A stretch of DNA of 64,000 nucleotides from Spirodela intermedia (taxonomy: Eukaryota; Streptophyta; Magnoliopsida; Alismatales; Araceae): assembly GCA_902729315.2 (NCBI GenBank), contig LR746266.1, positions 3,234,759 through 3,298,758 on the forward strand, in the 5' to 3' direction. Numbering within the stretch: position 1 is the stretch's first letter; each line of letters starts with the position of its first letter. Of this stretch, positions 13,097-24,370 are shown piece by piece. A program made the translations under genes and the position numbers. The notes below the pieces were generated by a model. The model did not search any database. It was not told the origin of the DNA and was given only the letters and a program-made list of their open reading frames with translations.

Positions 13097-13182
13097 TGAT
13101 GTGACTTAATCGTTATATAATAAATCACATTAATTTAAAATTTATAAAACTAGAAAATACTAATATTTAGATTTTTTAAGAA
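13097..13182 (+). mobile_element. 86-bp LTR fragment of the same family
   Basis: TGATGTGACTTAATCGTTAT and the following 66 bases match the first part of copies 4 and 5. The match breaks at about 13182, where the truncated 5' LTR of gypsy A begins. A deletion between the two elements, possibly at a shared AGAAGC, would explain the junction. Confidence 0.55.
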
Positions 13183-13826
13183 GCTTGAAGCCCACTATTG
13201 ATGCACCTAGAAGGCTATTATTGTTGCAGCTTGAAGCTCACTTTAGTTAGCTAGCCCAATTATGAAATTAGGCTCATATCTCTATTTTTCTTATTTTCTG
13301 AATTTCATCTGAAATTCAAAATTTTATTTGAAAATAAAATTTCATCTAAAATTTAAATTTTATCTTCGATTCAAATTTCATCTAGGATTCAAATTTTCAT
13401 TTGAAATTTAAATTTCATACAAAATTCAAATTTCATCTAAAATTTATTTATTTTTGAAATTCAAATTTCATTTCTCATTTTAGAATTTATTTTTGAAATT
13501 TAAATTTTATTCAAATTTTGATTTTAAATTTAGATTTCATTTGAAATTCAAATCTTGGTGCCAAATAAAGACTCTTCAACCTATTTAAAGGCACCCATAT
13601 AGCCCCATAGACATATTACTTTCTATCAATATAATTTAATGAGTTGCTTCTCTTGAAGTTCTCTTCCTCTAGTGGTGGACTCCAACACCCTTGTGGACTC
13701 AAGGAATCATATCCTTGATTATGTGGCTTCAGAATCACCCTCTTGTGGACTCAAGGTACATGTCCTCCTCAACTTGTGGATTCAAAGCAAAAGGACAATC
13801 ATTGGAGCACATTTTTTGAGCATTCA
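13183..13826 (+). mobile_element. 5' LTR of Ty3/gypsy element A, left end truncated
   Basis: It aligns with the 3' LTR at 21595-22355 through the GAAGCCCAC start region, the AT-rich AAATTCAAATTTCAT repeats (13310-13550) and the end region with the repeated word CTTGTGGACTCAA. About 30 bp of the left end are missing. The right boundary is approximate, set at the last shared ...ATTCA. No perfect tRNA primer site was recognised next to it. Confidence 0.6.
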
Positions 13827-14362
13827 AGTCGAAAACAAAATGACTTTTGTAATTTCTCATAGTAACTTATCAAATGATATAGGAAACTCAAAAACTATAT
13901 TAGATTATGATTATTGTAGAGATTTTCAAATAAAAATTAATTTGCCAAGTTTTAATGGACATTTAAAAATATAGGAATTTCTAGATTGGATTTCTAAAGT
14001 TAAGAGATTTTTTGAATATATGAAGATTTCTTATGAGAAACAAGTTAAATTAGTTGCCTATAAACTCAAAGGTGGGGCCTCTGTATGGTAGGATCAATTA
14101 CAATTTACATGTGCAAGATTAGGAAAAGATCGAATTCAAAGTTGCAATCAGATGAAATTATTAAAATCTAGATTTCTTCCTCCTAATCATAAATAGAATT
14201 TATATCATCAGTATAAAAGTTGTAAACAAGGAAGTAGATTTGTCACGAAATATGTTGAGGAATTTTATATAGTTTCTTCAAGAGTCCATTTGATTGAATT
14301 TGAATCTTATATGATATCTAGATTTAAAAGTAGACTTCAATGGAATATTAAAAAAAGATAAT

Positions 14363-16103
14363 TGACGTGACTTAGTCATTGTATTGTAAATCATGCAAAT
14401 TTAAAATTTATAAAACTAGAAAATATGAATTTTCAGATATTTAGAAGTATTTCTGAACAAATATATCAATTATAATTCAATACATCTTCTAAAAATAGTG
14501 GTAATTTTTTATGTTGATCACAAGAATGTAATATAATATCGGGTAATTATTCAGAATTTTTCTCAAAAAATACTAGTTTCTATGAATTTTATACAAGGAA
14601 ATAAAAATTAAATATATTTAAAATTCACAAAAAAGAGAAATAAGGGTGCGGACGTCATGATGACATCAGCGCCTGGCAAATGCAAATCGGGCAAAAATAG
14701 AGTTCTACTCGGTGATTCTTACATAAGCGATTATAAACGATTTAATTGATTAAATTAAGATCTATAAAAACCAAAAGAATCGTAATTGAATAAAGTATAT
14801 CTTGGTAAATTTAAATCACACAAATTATCAATAAATAAAGTAAAAATTAAATTAAAAGTAGGAAAATAGAGTTTTGACGTCGCGACGGCGATATGTTGGT
14901 GATGCACCGGAATCTTGAGCGTTCGAGAGGATCGTTGTGTAGTGTCCATGGCCTCAAAGGCTCTCTTTGGAGAAGGACGACGTGGACAATCTCTAGATCT
15001 CCTTGCGAAGTCTAGAGATCAATGAAATAAGTTGTTAAATCGTCTCCGATGGCTGTCACCCGATAGAGCAGAAAAATAGCGACTTTGCGGCTCTACGGCG
15101 GCTGTCACCCGACGGAGAAGAGCTAGATGGAGGTGGGGTGTGTGCCAGGGAGCTTCATCCTCATATCCGTGCAGCAAGAGGAAGCTCTTCATCGCATCCG
15201 GTATGCTCTCAGGAGGTGGTGACTCATCTCCCGGCAGATCATCCTCCTCCCGATGATGATTGTTCGTCAATCAGATATACTTTACTCGATGGATTTGCGA
15301 TCCTTTTATCATGAATCGTTCAACAATTTTAGTAACAATGCTACGCAAATTGTGTTGACGAGATTTTCGCCGATGATCTAGCAATTCTGACGGCTTAATC
15401 TTTCACTGACGATCTGCAGGAAAGTCGCGATAATCAGACAAAAAATATGAGTTTTTGTTCTAAGAGGATTCGAACCTGTGCCGATTTCCCGCCTACATGA
15501 GAGAGATTGACATAAGTACTCTAATGCCCTTATCAAATTACGTCATCATGGTATATCACTATTATAAATAAGAGGTAATGTAGATATTAAAATCATCGAA
15601 GCCTTTTGGGGAAGGTGTGACGCAGATTTAGCCCCACATCGCTTGTGCGCCGAAGTTTCGGGTGAATATATAGTAATATTACATTTGCAAGTAAGTCCCT
15701 TTCTCCTGCGTGTACGACCACTCCTTGCCCCACAGCTAGCTAGCCACCGGTGGCCTAGAAGAGGAGTGACGCACACATGCCCCCATCGGTCCTAACTACT
15801 CGAGCCCCTACTCACGGCTCCTCCCCGACTGCGCTTCCGACCCGCTTGCGGGCCTTGCTGGTCGGCGAGTACCCCCTATTTTACTATATTTTTATTTTTA
15901 TTTCTTTTTCTTTGTTTATCTCAAAAGTAAGACTATAAAAATCATATAAAATTGTATAAAATCCCATAATTAGCTGAAATTTACGTTAATCAATTGAAAA
16001 TCATTTTTCACACTTGAACACAAATATAAATCTATTTATCATGAGTTAAGGCTAAAACTATATTATTTACTAATTATTAACTCATAATAATGAAGACTAA
16101 TCA
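14363..16103 (+). mobile_element. LTR copy 4 nested in gag of gypsy A
   Basis: The element starts TGACGTGACTTAGTC and ends ATGAAGACTAATCA, 1741 bp, the longest copy. Flanks are ATAAT and GTAAC, so the target-site duplication is imperfect. Gag of element A continues on the right side (VTLQLFFK) in the frame expected after KK on the left. It carries the complete promoter module (15631-15672) and the GC-rich body up to about 15880, followed by T-rich sequence. Confidence 0.75.
15631..15672 (+). promoter_or_regulatory. USE-like box and TATA box in LTR copy 4
   Basis: GCCCCACATCG (15631-15641) differs from the plant snRNA USE consensus by one base and is separated by 25 bp from TATATA (15667-15672). 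A 25-bp gap is the geometry of plant Pol III snRNA promoters such as U6; Pol II snRNA promoters have about one helical turn more. Confidence 0.5.
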
Positions 16104-18465
16104 GTAACTTTACAATTATTTTTCAAGTTAAATGATGTTGTTATAACATTAGAATGTGTTGAAGCTTTATTGAAAAATAAAAAACTAGAACTCAAAATTT
16201 TATTAATATGTCAACTTTTCAGCCAAATAGATCAAGACCAGCACCTATTTCATCTGCTACCAGTAATGGAAAATCGACAACCTCAGCCGCACCAAGACCA
16301 AGTGAATTTATTCCTAGTGGGAAAAATTCTTCTCAAAGGAATTCATAAGTACCTAACTCTATTCCAAAATGTTATATAATGAAGAAGATCACAAATTAAA
16401 TGCTTGTCCAAAATGGGGTGCTTTGAATTTTATAAAGGCCATAGATGAATACGAGATTGAGGATAGAGAAGATCATCAAGAAATTCAAAAGAATGTTATT
16501 GAAGGCAAAGAAGAAAACAACTTTGGTCACTCTCTAGTCGTTCAAAGGCTGATGTATGCACGATAAAAGGAAGAACCTCCCCAACGTCATAATATTTTCA
16601 AAACAAAATACACTATTGATGGGAAGTTATGTGATGTTATTATTGATTCTAGCAGTAGTGAAAATATTATTTCTTCTTTAATGGTATAGAAATTTAGGCT
16701 GAAAACTGAAAAACATCAACATCTATATAGAATTTGGTGGATAAAGAAGGATTATGAAACTAAAGTTACAAAAAACCTGTTCAATTAAGTTTTTAATATG
16801 AAAAGCTTATTTTGATGAAATTTACTGTGATATTGTTGAGATGGATGCATGTTATCTAATTTTAGGTAGACCGTGACAAATACGATTTAGATGTAACTCA
16901 CTTGGGCAAAGATAATCATTATGTTGTTTACAAAAATGGTGAGAAGCTTGTGTTACGTCCAATAAAAGAAAATGAGTTTTCCAACATAGTAAAAGAAAAG
17001 AAGAAGCAAGTTATATGATTGATAAAAAAGAACTCTTTAATACTTTGAAAGAACATTCTAGAGTATTTATGTTGGTTAAAAAATAGAATATTTCTTTGAA
17101 TTATTCTAATGTTATACCTAAGTGATGTACACATGTTGTTGTGTTTAGATGTATAGCATCTAATAATATTTATGACTAAGACTTAATAAAATATTAGTAT
17201 AGAAGTAAGTCTCAATTTGAACACAGAGAGATTGATTAATTCGTCATGAAAACTAATTTAGTTTATAATAAGTCATTTTAATATTTTATCCTTATTTAAT
17301 GAAAATAATAAAATAGAAGGGTGAGGTGAGAAAAATAAAGGAAGGGAAGTGGAGAAAGGGAGGAAAAGAGAGAAGAGAGAGCTCACACGAGAGAGAGAAG
17401 GGATGAGATCTCTCGTGAAAGGGAGAGAAATCTCACGTGAGACAGAGAGAGAGAAAAGTCTCACAAGAAAGAGAGAAAAGGAGAAAGGGAAATTCATCGA
17501 GAGAGAGAAAGAGAAGGAGATCGATTGAGAAAGAGGGAGAGAAAGGGAGAGATCTCATGAGAGACGAAGAGAGAAGAGAGGTCTCACGAGAGAGGGAGAG
17601 AAACAAATAAGACAAAAATAAATGAAGAGAGAAATACAATCAACTCATTTTCACAATGACCATTCTTCTCGAATGAATGTGTGCTCGAGGATTCACACAC
17701 ATGACATGAGGCCAGCCATGAATGTCTTCACATTGTTTTAACCATTGGACGCTCATTAATCAACCTTTAATATCTATGATTTCGTGTTTTAAAATAAAAA
17801 AATATTCATTATTTACAGAACATTAGGAACATGAATACATCGAGATTCCACTGTGAAAATCAATAGAAAATAAGTTAAAAATAATCTTAACTTAATCTTA
17901 AACAAGTTTCAGAGGATTCAAAAGAAGAACAAAGATCATTCATCAAGTTTTGAATTAATTCTACTCATTCAATCGAAATGTGCATGAAACGGAAATAACT
18001 TGTCGTAAAATGTAAATAAATAACAAAAGTAGATAAGTAAATATTGAAAGTAGGAAAAAAAATATTGTCCTAGTTTAGTCTGCCTCCTAGGTAATTGAAG
18101 ACACCAGTGTGGCGGCTTGGTTTCATCTGGACATGCCACATCACACCGGAAGTCATAGAAATATTGTTTGGAAGTGTTGCGCCACTTGTTAGAGAGATCC
18201 ATCGAAAGAGAGGTTGACCATGCTGTCACCATTGTCTGAGGGGAAAAGGAAAGAGTAGACCACTCGCTAGAGGCCTTGAGTGCAATCGGGGGAGGAAGGA
18301 ACAAGCTTTGCCAATTGTTAGAGGCATTGATTGCGCAAAAGGAGGAAGGAAACAAATTGTCATTTTCACGTCGCCATTGAGATTTTAAAGATAATCAATA
18401 ATGTCTATTTTAATATATAATAATTAATTATTATCTTTATATCATAATGATGATATGTGCAAGAG

Positions 18466-18790
18466 CTTAAGTTCCCAGTATCGTGACACTTCAGGAGCCA
18501 CTGGATCAAATGAGCTTGGTCACGTGGTGCACTAAGTGACACAAGATCAACCTACCATGAACTGCTACCGACTGAGAACTTAAGTTCCTGGTACCATGGC
18601 AACTCCTTAGCTGTTGGATCATCCTTTAAAGCCACATGCGTGCTAAGCGACATCAGATTTGTGAACTACCGATGAATTTTTTTACACATCTGATATCGTG
18701 ACAATTCGCTAGCCGTAGGATCTAACTAATCTGATGACGTGGCTTGCTGAATATTACTAGATCACACCGTGCTCCAAATGGCTGCGCAGA
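18466..18790 (+). repeat. Three tandem ~110-bp repeats upstream of an LTR promoter
   Basis: Three diverged units begin near 18466 (CTTAAGTTCCCAGTATCGTG), 18578 (CTTAAGTTCCTGGTACCATG) and 18690 (CATCTGATATCGTG). Each continues with a GCC.(C/G)TGGATC-like and a CACGTGG/GACGTGGC-like word. The first contains a G-box CACGTG. Their position just upstream of the USE/TATA pair resembles U3 enhancer repeats, which is inference. Confidence 0.6.
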
Positions 18791-18806
18791 AACAGACGAA
18801 CGATTA

Positions 18807-18849
18807 GTCCCACATCGGAAGCTCGTCATCATTTAAGTTGAATATAAAT
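18807..18849 (+). promoter_or_regulatory. Perfect plant USE plus TATA box in the 17123-19278 element
   Basis: GTCCCACATCG at 18807-18817 matches RTCCCACATCG at every position. TATAAAT at 18843-18849 follows after exactly 25 bp. A GC-rich body and a T6 run (ACATTTTTTATATTTT, about 19109) lie downstream. Activity and polymerase are not shown by sequence. Confidence 0.55.
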
Positions 18850-21594
18850 CAAAGCTACGTTATCAAAGCTACATTAGTACCATCTTGGGAGAAGGCAAAA
18901 ATGTGGTCCGCCCTCAAACACATACATGTATACAAATGCTCCTTGCCCCACAACCGGTAGGCCACCGAGACGTGGAAGGGGAGTGACACACGTGCATGGA
19001 GCGAGTCCTTCACCACTCAAGCCCAGCTCACGGCTCCCCTAATTGAGTCTACCCACTCAACCGCAACACCCCTCTAAGTACACTACCGAGTGCCAACTTG
19101 CCAGCAGGCAGAACATTTTTTATATTTTATTATTTTATATTATTAAATCATCTAAAATTACACTAAGTATTTTAACTTTGGACTTCTAAAATTTTAAAAA
19201 TCATATATTTATTCTATAAGTTAACAAAATAAAATAAAATAATAAAACTAATTAAAACACATAAATCTAGCTTTAACACTAAGGCAGCAAAGAATATGTT
19301 AAATGAATTTTCTATCACATAAGATTCTCTTATACATCTTACTCTTCTCATGGACATGCAACATCATATAGACTTGATTCATTGAATAAATTTGTCAAAT
19401 TTACCTCATTATAAAATGAGCTATGAGAAGAATAATATTCTGCAAGAACAAGTTGAAGAGCTACTAGAAAAATAATTAATTCATGAAAGTATGAGCCCAT
19501 GCTTAGTACCTACATTATTAGTACGAAAAAAAGATGAAATCTGATTAATGTGTATAGATAGTCTAGCAATTAACAAAATCATAGTGAAATATAGATTTTC
19601 AATTCCAAGACCTAATGATATGCATGACATGTTGTGTGGTTCTAAAAACTTTTCTTAAATTAATCTTAAAAGTGAGTATCATCAAATTCGAATTCGCCCA
19701 AGTGATGAATGAAAGACTGCTTTCAAAATGAAAACAAGATTATATGAATGATTGGTTACGCCATTTGGCTTATCTAACGCCCTGAGTATTTTTTATGTGA
19801 ATGATGAATCGTGTATTGAAGCCTTTCATTGAAAAATTTGTTGTTATCTATTTTGATGATATTTTGATATACGCTACCACAGAGAAAGAATGTCATCATC
19901 AGTTGAGATCAGTATTAATTATTTTACAACATAATAAGTTATTTATTAATTTAAAGAAATATAATTTTTTTACTTTAAGTTTAGTTTTTCTAAGATTTAT
20001 TGTAAGTGTGAAAGACATCAAAGTGAGTGAAGAAAAGGTTGAAGTTATTAAAGACTAGCCAATTCTAAAGAATGTACATAATGTTCATAATTTTCATAAC
20101 TTGGCATCTTTTTATAGAAGATTTATTCAAAATTTTAGTTCAATTATGGCTCTCATCACTAAGTACATGAAAGAGAAAACTTTTAGTGGATGGATGCATT
20201 AGATAAAAGTTTTATTGTAATCAAAGAAAAATTAAGTTCTTCCCTTATACTAACATTGTCAAAATTTGATAAATTATTTGAAGTCAAATGTGATGTCTTA
20301 ATTACTGAAATTTGAGATGTATTATCCCAAGAAAGTTCTCCAATCACTTTTTATAGTGAGAAATTAATATAAGCTAGAAGAAAGTGGACTAGATATGAAT
20401 TAGAATTTGGTGTTGTGGTTAGATCATTATATCCTTAGGAACACTACTTGATTCAACAAGAATTTGTTTTATTTACTAACCATCAAGCTATGAAATCAGT
20501 CAACAATCAAACCACTATCAACAAAATGCATGCTAGATAGATTTCATTTATTCAAAAGTTTTCTTTTGCGATAAATCACAAGTCAAGAAAATCAAACAAA
20601 GTGGTTGATGCACTAAGCTGAAAATCATCATTTCTAGTTAGAATAAGAGGTGAAGTTAATGGTTTTGAATATCTAATTGAACTTTACACATGAGATGAAG
20701 ATTTTACTCAAATATAATATGTGTAAACAAAGCAAACCATCCAAAAGGTTTCACACTCAAATGGAAATTTTTGTACTAAGATGTCAAAAATTTGTCAAGC
20801 TAATATAGGATAGTGCTAAAACATAGGTCTGTACACCCTATTATCCATTCTAAATAAAGTCTAGGCTGACATTTTTATGAATTTTATTTTGAGATTACCA
20901 CATACTCAAAGAGGAATAGCTATTTTTGTGGTTGTGGATAGATTTTTAAAGATGTCACATTTTATTGTACTACGAAGACTAATAATGTCGTTCAAGTAGC
21001 AAATTTATTTTTTAAGGAATAGTTCATTTGCATGAAGTATCCAAGACTATTACATCTAACAAAGTCAAAATTTATATCCCATTTCTGATGTATTCTTTAG
21101 AATAGATTTGACTTATGCTTAAAATTTACTACGAGTCATCAACAAATTGATGGTCAAATAGAAGTGGTTAACAAGACACTTGATAATTTAATCCATTATA
21201 TTTTAGGAGACAAACCAAGACAATAGGATCTTACTTTAACTCAAGTAGAATTTGCATACAATTTGCATACAATTCACATACAATTCGCATCTTATAACTA
21301 ATTATTCAGATTACAAGAAAAAGGCAGAAAGAAAAAGAAGAAAGAAGATCTTTGAAGTTGGTGATTTAGTTATGATATACTTGAGAAAAAAATTATTGTC
21401 AGCAGGAAATTATCACAAACTCAATTCATGAAAGTATCGTCTATTTAAAATCCTTCAAAAGATTAATGACAATACACATGTCACTTACCAAAGACAATGG
21501 CAATCTCATATACATTCAATGTTATGGATATCTATGAGTATTATTTAGAGCAAGTTAAAGACTTTGAGATAAGTCTTTTTAAAGAAGGGGAGAT

Positions 21595-22355
21595 TGATGC
21601 ACCCCAAAGCCTGAAGCCCACTACTAAAGAAGCCTAAAGCCCACTATTGAGGCACCTAGAAGCCCATTACTATTGCAGCTTGAAGCTCACTTTAATTAGC
21701 TGGCCTGATTACAAAATTAGACTCATATCTCTACTTTTATTATTTTTTAAATTTCATCTGAAATTAATATTTGAATTTTAAATTCAAATTTGAATTTTAA
21801 ATTCAAATTTGAATTTTAAATTCAAATTTCATTCAAAATTCAAATTTCTATTTGAAATTCAAATTTCATCTGAAATTTAAATTTTTGTTTGAGATTCAAA
21901 TTTCATTTGAAATTCAAATTTTAGTTTGAGATTCAAATTTCATTTGAAATTCAAATTTTAGTTTGAGATTCAAATTTCATACGAAATTCAAATTTCATTT
22001 CTCATTTTAGAATTTATTTTTGAAATTCAAATTTCATTCGAAATTTGATTCTAAATTTAGATTTTATTTGAAATTCAAATCTTTGGCATCAAATCAAGAC
22101 TCTCTAGCCTAGTTAAAGGCATCTTATGTAGTCCTAGAGGCATAATACTTTCTATCAATATAATTTCATGAGTTTCTTCCCATGAAGTTCTCTTCCTCTA
22201 CTGGTAGACTTGAACACCCTTGTGGACTCAAAGAACTCTGTTCTTGATTATGTGAGTTCAAAATCACCCCTTTGTGGACTCAAGGTACCTATCCTCCTCA
22301 ACTTGTGGATTCAGAGTGAAGGGACAACCACTAAAGTATCTTTTTTGAGGATTCA
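21595..22355 (+). mobile_element. 3' LTR of Ty3/gypsy element A
   Basis: It follows the polypurine tract AAAGAAGGGGAGA and begins TGATGCACCCC. It contains a long run of alternating GAAATTCAAATTTCAT-type repeats (21760-22090), then the conserved CTTGTGGACTCAA words. The end is placed at the last similarity to the 5' LTR. Length is about 760 bp. Confidence 0.65.
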
Positions 22356-24103
22356 AGACATGACTTCAACCTCCACAACACTAGAGTTGATCACAACTCA
22401 TCCAAGCCATTCCCTTCTCAAGTTTTGTTGCATCACAAAGAACCAAAGGTTTAGTCTAGCCTCTTACAATAACTAACAACATAAAATCATATCAGCATCT
22501 ACTTTCAACAATGATCATATGAATCAGGTAAAGTTCTTATTTCATCGATTTCTATGTCTAGTAAATAATTGACAATGACATCAAATCATCAAAAATAGGT
22601 CAATAACAAAGGAAATTGAAGATAGTTACAGTTGACTAAAAGGGAATTACAAGAAAGGAAGAATAAAAGACTTTGCTTTTATTGCAACAAATGATTTGAG
22701 CCTGAAAATAGATGCAAAAAATTATCATGCTTATATAAGAGGAAGAGAAAATCCAAGAAGCAATTACAAGAAGAAGGCTACGCCCTAATAGAGGATTTTT
22801 TACAAGAGGAAGGTACCCAATTCACAACACATGTTTCCTTGAACTCTATCATGGGCTTGACTCAACATGGTACTATAAAAGTAAGAAGAGAAGTGCAAGA
22901 TAAAGATGTCACGATCCTCATCAATACTAATGTTACTTGACGTGACTCAGTCATTGTATTTTAAATCACGTAAATCTAAAATTTATAAAACTAAAAAATA
23001 CGACTTTTCAAATATTTAGAAGTATTTTTGAACAAGTATATCAATTATAATTCAATAAAACTTCCAAAAATAGCAGTAATTTTCCAGGTCGATCACAGGT
23101 ATGTAAGATAATATCTGGTAATTATTCAAAAAAAATCTCAATGAATCTGATTTTCTATTAATTTTATACTAGGAAATGAAAAGAAAATATATTTAAAATT
23201 CACGAGAAAGGGAAATAAGGGTGCAGACGTCAAGATGACATCAGCGCTTGGCGAACGCAAATCGGGCAGAAACAGAGTTCTGCCTAGCGATTCTTACGTA
23301 AGCGATTACAAACGATTTAATTAATCAAATTAAGATCTGTAAAAGCCGGAAGAATCGTAATTGAACAAAGTATATTTTGGTAAATTAAAAACACAAAAAT
23401 TATCACTAGATGAAGCGTAAAGTAAGTTAAAAGTAGGAAAACAGAGTTCTGGCGTCGCGACGGCAATGCGTCGGCGATGCACCAGAATTCTGAGTGTTTG
23501 GGAGGATCGTCGTGTAGTGTCCACAGCCTCGAAGGCTCTCTTTGGACAAGGACGACATGGGCAATCTCTAGATCTTCTCGCGAAGTCTAGAGATTAATGA
23601 AATGGGTCGTCGAGTCATCTCCGGTGACTATCACCCAGCGGAGTAGAAAAATGGTGACTTTGCGGCTCTCCGGTAGCTATCACCCGACGGAAAGGAGCTG
23701 GATGGAGGTGGGGCGCGTGTCAGGGAGCTTCATCCTCAGGTCCGCACAGCAAGAGGAGGCTCTTCATCGCATCTGGTACGCTCTCAGGAGGTGGCGACTC
23801 GTCTCCTAGCGGATCGTCCTCTTCCCGACGACGGCTTGTTCGTCGATCATTCGGAGATGATTTACTCAATGGATTCGTGATCCTTTTATCACGAATCGTT
23901 CAGCAATTTTAGTAGCAATACTCCACGAATCGTGTTGACGAGATTTTTGTCGATGATCCAGCGATTCTCGTTGCTTAATTCTTCACCGGCGATCTGCAGG
24001 AAAGTCGCGATAATCAAATAAAAATATATGAATTTTGACTCTAGGAGGATTCGAACCCACGCCAGTTGTCTGCCCCTTCTGAGGAAGGTGTGACACGGGT
24101 TTA

Positions 24104-24145
24104 GTCCCACATTGGTTGTGCGCCGATTTTTCGGGCGAATATATA
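24104..24145 (+). promoter_or_regulatory. USE-like box and TATA box in LTR copy 5
   Basis: GTCCCACATTG (24104-24114, one mismatch to RTCCCACATCG) is followed after 25 bp by TATATA (24140-24145). Confidence 0.5.
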
Positions 24146-24167
24146 GTAATGTTAGATTTCTAAGCAA

Positions 24168-24370
24168 AGTTTCTTCTCTCGCTTGTACGACTACTCCTTG
24201 CCCCACAGCCGGCTGGCCACCGGTGACGTGGAAGGGGAGTGGTGCACACGTGCCCCTATCGGTCCAAGCCGCTCGAGCCCCTGCTCGCGGTTACTCCCCA
24301 ACTGAGCTTCTGACCGTGCTTGCGGACCCGGCTGGCTGATGGGTCCCTCTCATTTTGTCTTATTTTTATT
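24168..24370 (+). ncRNA. Candidate short LTR-encoded RNA (hypothetical)
   Basis: Downstream of the promoter module lies about 200 bp of GC-rich sequence ending in repeated T-runs (24357-24385), which could act as Pol III terminators. The start is a guess from the usual TATA-to-start distance. A block containing CTTGCCCCAC ... GTGGAAGGGGAG, able to form an imperfect hairpin, is kept in every copy that retains this region (also near 340, 8230, 15720 and 18940 in their orientations). No known RNA family was recognised. Confidence 0.2.

Larger units (their letters stand above)
17123..19278 (+). mobile_element. Second-family solo LTR-like element nested between PR and RT of gypsy A
   Basis: This 2156-bp insert starts TGATGTACACATG and ends CTTTAACA. 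It is flanked by CTAAG at 17118-17122 and 19279-19283. Excising it with one duplication rejoins the host frame as VIPKAAKNMLNEFS, as expected for the PR-RT linker. Inside are a GA-rich purine tract (17330-17600), three ~110-bp tandem repeats (18466-18790), a promoter module (18807-18849) and the GC-rich block shared with the other LTR family (18935-19000). No internal protein domains are seen. Orientation follows the promoter. Confidence 0.75.
13827..21594 (+). mobile_element. Ty3/gypsy element A internal region (gag-pol relic)
   Basis: Domains follow the Ty3/gypsy order PR-RT-RH-INT. Gag lies at about 13950-14362 and 16104-16560 (FNGHLK, KQVKLVAYKLKGGASVW). Protease is near 16600-16870 (GKLCDVIIDSSSSENI, LILGRP). 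Reverse transcriptase is at 19330-20060 (QHHIDLI, PFGLSNA, VIYFDDILIY). RNase H is at 20230-20640 (SKFDKLFEVKCD, FYSEKL), and integrase remnants at 20860-21400. Many stops and frameshifts show it is dead. A polypurine tract (21581-21593) precedes the 3' LTR. Two nested LTR-like insertions, at 14363-16103 and 17123-19278, split gag and the PR-RT linker. Confidence 0.85.
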
